Origin: Streptomyces albireticuli
Lineage (GTDB): Bacteria > Actinomycetota > Actinomycetes > Streptomycetales > Streptomycetaceae
Direction: 5' to 3'
Assembly: GCF_021228125.1 (NCBI RefSeq)
Contig: NZ_JAJQQS010000003.1
Span: forward strand, 124,001-188,000
Length of the DNA stretch: 64,000 nt
Shown here: one piece after another, positions 61,776 through 64,000 of the stretch
Position numbering within the stretch: position 1 is the first letter of the stretch
How the letters are laid out: the number at the start of each line of letters is the position of its first letter
Translations under genes and position numbers: made by a program
Notes under the pieces: generated by a model
Database searches by the model: none
What the model was told of the DNA's origin: nothing
Seen by the model: the letters and a program-made list of their open reading frames with translations, nothing else

Positions 61776-62251
61776 GGCTGCCCCGACTCCGCGAGTTCCG
61801 GGTCCGCCACGATCTCCTGCGCCTCCCCGAGCAGCCCTTCGAGGATCCTCAGGATGTTGTCGCGCAGGGCCGCCTCGGCGACCGGGTCCAGGATCGCGGC
61901 CAGGGTCGGGATGCCCAGGTCGAACTCCGCGTCGAAGCGCACCAGGGTGCCCGCGCCGTCCGCGCCCACCCCCCAGGTGCCGCGGAACGTCGCGAAGTCA
62001 CCGCTGACCTGCTCGAAGGCGATGGCGGAGGCCTCGGGCGAAAAGGTGTCGCGCTCCGTCCACTTCATCAGCCCGTTGCGGAAGTGGACGGCCCACTCCG
62101 ACAGTACGGAGCCGTCCGGCGACGGCGGGCGCACGACGACGCTCTCCACGGTCGCGGTCAGCTCGGGGTAGCGGGCGAAGTCGCTGATCCGGGCGTAGGC
62201 ATCGGTGGGGGCGATCGCGGGGGCGAGCACCCGGAGGGTCACGGTGGGCAT
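61772..62251 (-). CDS. SRPBCC polyketide-cyclase-like protein
   Basis: 159 residues of helix-grip fold (APTDAYARISDFARYPELTATVESV, then VHFRNGLMKWTERDTF and a C-terminal helix with AEAALRDNILRILEGLLGEA). Resembles the aromatase/cyclase and COQ10-like group. In an operon with aminotransferase and reductase it could shape or cyclise a polyketide-derived intermediate. ATG with AAAGG 8 nt upstream. Confidence 0.86.
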   Translation of the reverse strand: MPTVTLRVLAPAIAPTDAYARISDFARYPELTATVESVVVRPPSPDGSVLSEWAVHFRNGLMKWTERDTFSPEASAIAFEQVSGDFATFRGTWGVGADGAGTLVRFDAEFDLGIPTLAAILDPVAEAALRDNILRILEGLLGEAQEIVADPELAESGQP

Positions 62252-62268
62252 GGTGGGAAACCTTTCGT

Positions 62269-63576
62269 TCAGGCGCGTCCCGCGACGGCGGTCAGCGATT
62301 CGTCGACCACCCGCAGGAACAGCTGGATCTCGTCCTCGGACAGGCAGGCCGGAGGGGTGAGGCGGAGCACCTCGGAGGCGTTCAGGGAGTGGTTGACGAG
62401 CACGCCGCGGTCCATGAACTCCAGCAGCAGCTCGCCGACGAAGCGCTGCGCCACCGGCTCGACGCCGATCAGCAGGCCGCGCCCCCGGACGTCGGCGATC
62501 AGGTCGGGGGCCCGCTTGGCGACGATCTCCCGGACCTCGGTGAGCAGGCGTTCGCCCAGCCGCGCGGCCCGGGCCACGACCCCCTCGTCGCGGATGGTCT
62601 CCACCGCGGCCAGGGCCGCCGCGCAGGCGATCGGCGAGGCACCGAAGGTGGAGGAGTGCAGGACCGGGTCCCGGCCGAACGGGAGGTACGCCGCGGGCCG
62701 GGCCACCATCGCCGCGGCCGGTACGACCCCGCCGGACAGGCCCTTGCCGACCAGCAGCACATCGGGCACGACGTCCTCGCTCGCGCAGCCCCACCAGGTG
62801 CCGAGCCGCCCGAGCCCGGTCTGGATCTCGTCCACGATCAGGAAGGCGCCGGACTCCTCGCAGACGTCGGCGACCGCGCGCAGATACCCGGGCGGCGGTA
62901 TCCGCACCCCGCCCTCGCCCTGCACGGGTTCGACGACGACGCAGCCGCGTCCGGGGGTGGCCGCGAGCGCCTCCCGGACCGCCGCGGCGTCCCCGTAGGG
63001 CACCTCGCGGACGCCGGGCAGCAGGGGCTCGAAGGGGTCCTGGTACGTCCGGTTCGCGGTGACGCTCAGCGCGCCGAGGGTCTTCCCGTGGAAGCCGCGC
63101 CGGGTGGTGACGACGGCGTTCCGGCCGTGTGCCCTGGCCAGCTTCAGAGCGGCCTCGGTGGCCTCCGCGCCGGAGTTGACGAAGTGGACCATGTCCAGGT
63201 CGCCGGGGGTGACGGAGGCCAGCGCCGCCGCCGCGGCGGCGCTCACCGGCTCCAGGAAGACCCGGGTGGCCAGCGGGTGAGTGTCGATCTGCTCCTTGAC
63301 GGCGCGGACCACCCGCGGGTGGCGGTGGCCCAGGATGAAGACGCCGTACCCGCCGAGGTCCAGGTACCGCTTGCCGTCGGCGGCGGTGATCCACGGCCCT
63401 TCGGAGTAGGTCTCGACGACGGTGCCGAGCAGCCGGGCCAGGGCGGCCTTGCCGGGGCCGAAGTGCCGCTCGTAGCGGAGCCCGGTGAGTTCGGTGACGG
63501 TGGGGCCCGGGGCGTCCCCGGGGCCCTCGGCGAGGAGCGCGTTCCCGGGGCCCGCACCGGTGGTCCGGGCCCTCAT
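62269..63576 (-). CDS. Class III PLP aminotransferase of right-end cluster
   Basis: 435 residues. GAEATEAALKLAR binds the cofactor phosphate region, VDEIQTGLGRLG holds the PLP Asp, and the Schiff-base Lys lies in LLVGKGLSGG. Similar to acetylornithine/ornithine-type and polyketide omega-aminotransferases. ATG overlaps the SDR gene stop (ATGA), so the reductase and aminotransferase are coupled: together they could reduce an acyl thioester to an aldehyde and aminate it. Donor and acceptor are unknown. Confidence 0.92.
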   Translation of the reverse strand: MRARTTGAGPGNALLAEGPGDAPGPTVTELTGLRYERHFGPGKAALARLLGTVVETYSEGPWITAADGKRYLDLGGYGVFILGHRHPRVVRAVKEQIDTHPLATRVFLEPVSAAAAAALASVTPGDLDMVHFVNSGAEATEAALKLARAHGRNAVVTTRRGFHGKTLGALSVTANRTYQDPFEPLLPGVREVPYGDAAAVREALAATPGRGCVVVEPVQGEGGVRIPPPGYLRAVADVCEESGAFLIVDEIQTGLGRLGTWWGCASEDVVPDVLLVGKGLSGGVVPAAAMVARPAAYLPFGRDPVLHSSTFGASPIACAAALAAVETIRDEGVVARAARLGERLLTEVREIVAKRAPDLIADVRGRGLLIGVEPVAQRFVGELLLEFMDRGVLVNHSLNASEVLRLTPPACLSEDEIQLFLRVVDESLTAVAGRA

Positions 63577-64000
63577 GCCGCCTTCCCCACGGCCGGCGCC
63601 TTGGTGGCGATCCAGTACGCGACGGACTTCCCGAAGGCGGCCAGCAGCCTGTCGTGGGTGATCTCGTCGGCCATGCCCAGCGCCCCGAAGGAGGACTCCA
63701 GGTGGGCGGAGGACTGGAAGAGCAGCATCAGGTCCTCGAAGCCCGCGAACCGCCGGCGCAGCGACCGCGGGATCACGTCCTGCATCATCGGCAGCAGCAG
63801 CCGGTTGACGGCCTCCGCCGGCATCAGCCGGGGCGGGGGCGGCCGGTGCCCGAAGCGCTCGGCGACCCGGAGGATGCGGTCGATGTGCTCGCCCACGGTG
63901 GGCGAGGCGGGGCCGCCGGTGAGCCAGTACTCGCCGGAGGTGACGCCGTCGCGCAGCAGCTTCCCCACGCCCCGGGCCACCAGGTCCTGCGGGATGTGGT
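63573..64000 (-). CDS. C-terminal part of an extended SDR / thioester-reductase-like protein (5' end off window)
   Basis: Only the last 142 or so residues are in the window; the Rossmann part with start and cofactor motif is beyond the right edge. The visible IPQDLVARG resembles the PVDLVA motif near the substrate loop of extended SDRs and fatty-acyl/thioester reductases (NAD-binding-4, male-sterility type). The following LTGGPASPTVGEHIDRI and the helical tail (PRSLRRRFAGFEDLMLLF) fit the C-terminal domain of such proteins. Co-transcribed with the aminotransferase. Confidence 0.75.
   Translation of the reverse strand, partial: HIPQDLVARGVGKLLRDGVTSGEYWLTGGPASPTVGEHIDRILRVAERFGHRPPPPRLMPAEAVNRLLLPMMQDVIPRSLRRRFAGFEDLMLLFQSSAHLESSFGALGMADEITHDRLLAAFGKSVAYWIATKAPAVGKAA

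Noticed and set aside
1..64000. CRISPR array, tRNA/rRNA genes, insertion sequences, prophage
   Set aside because: No regularly spaced direct repeats with unique spacers, no cloverleaf tRNA sequence, and no transposase, integrase or phage structural protein could be recognised on either strand.

Overview
This is a 64 kb stretch of very GC-rich actinobacterial DNA, almost certainly from a Streptomyces chromosome. The evidence is third-codon-position GC bias throughout, frequent GTG and TTG starts, GTGA/ATGA stop-start overlaps, F420-dependent and ethylmalonyl-CoA pathway genes, and many secreted proteins. Both ends cut through biosynthetic loci, and the middle carries primary-metabolism, repair, transport and regulatory genes.

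Left end (1-8.5 kb). A nonribosomal peptide synthetase runs off the left edge with the order A(N-methyltransferase)-PCP-C-A-PCP-reductase. Its first adenylation domain has a valine-like binding pocket and the second an aromatic (Phe/Trp-type) pocket. A DMATS-type indole prenyltransferase is divergently transcribed from it. This combination matches the teleocidin/lyngbyatoxin logic (N-methyl-valyl-tryptophanol, then indolactam, then prenylation). The cytochrome P450 that should complete it would lie beyond the left edge.

8.6-18.6 kb: a secreted CocE-type hydrolase, a flavohemoglobin with its NsrR repressor, a secreted IPT/TIG protein, a secreted SGNH hydrolase, a secreted gamma-glutamyltransferase, and a MarR-MFS-isochorismatase operon. 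19.2-23.8 kb: a tightly overlapping reductive-pyrimidine-type operon (beta-ureidopropionase-like amidohydrolase, class III aminotransferase, dihydropyrimidinase, F420-dependent luciferase-like oxidoreductase). 24-30 kb: a domain-permuted lipoate ligase, a DUF3761-like lipoprotein, a second (cytoplasmic) GGT-like enzyme, an inositol-monophosphatase-family enzyme and a phytoene-desaturase-like oxidoreductase.

30.4-35 kb: an HTH/Clp-N pair, an Ada-AlkA/Ogt alkylation-repair unit, a membrane-protein/HTH pair, then a sirtuin. The two HTH operons share a distinctive pair of GTCAA...TTGAC palindromes spaced 28 bp centre to centre, directly in front of apparently leaderless starts. 36-41 kb: BCCT transporter, glycerate kinase, and phosphatidylserine synthase with phosphatidylserine decarboxylase. 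41-50 kb: the ethylmalonyl-CoA pathway operon (ccr, meaA, CitE-type lyase, MaoC hydratase, acyl-CoA dehydrogenase) with a TetR regulator and a double-unit 3-hydroxyacyl-CoA dehydrogenase.

50.6-57.3 kb: a HEAT-repeat protein, SRPBCC protein, a drug-type MFS transporter fused to three carboxypeptidase-regulatory-like domains, a PAS/SpoIIE/HATPase protein with degenerate phosphatase residues, and a gamma-carbonic anhydrase. Right end (57.4-64 kb): a leftward operon of an SDR/reductase (cut by the edge), class III aminotransferase, SRPBCC cyclase-like protein, flavin reductase, FAD oxidoreductase, metallo-beta-lactamase-fold hydrolase and MFS exporter. It reads as the flank of a second specialised-metabolite cluster.

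Six copies of a large palindromic intergenic repeat punctuate the window, mostly at 3' ends of convergent genes. In the best copies the arms are perfect inverted repeats of 29 and 36 bp. No tRNA, rRNA, CRISPR array, insertion sequence or phage gene was seen.
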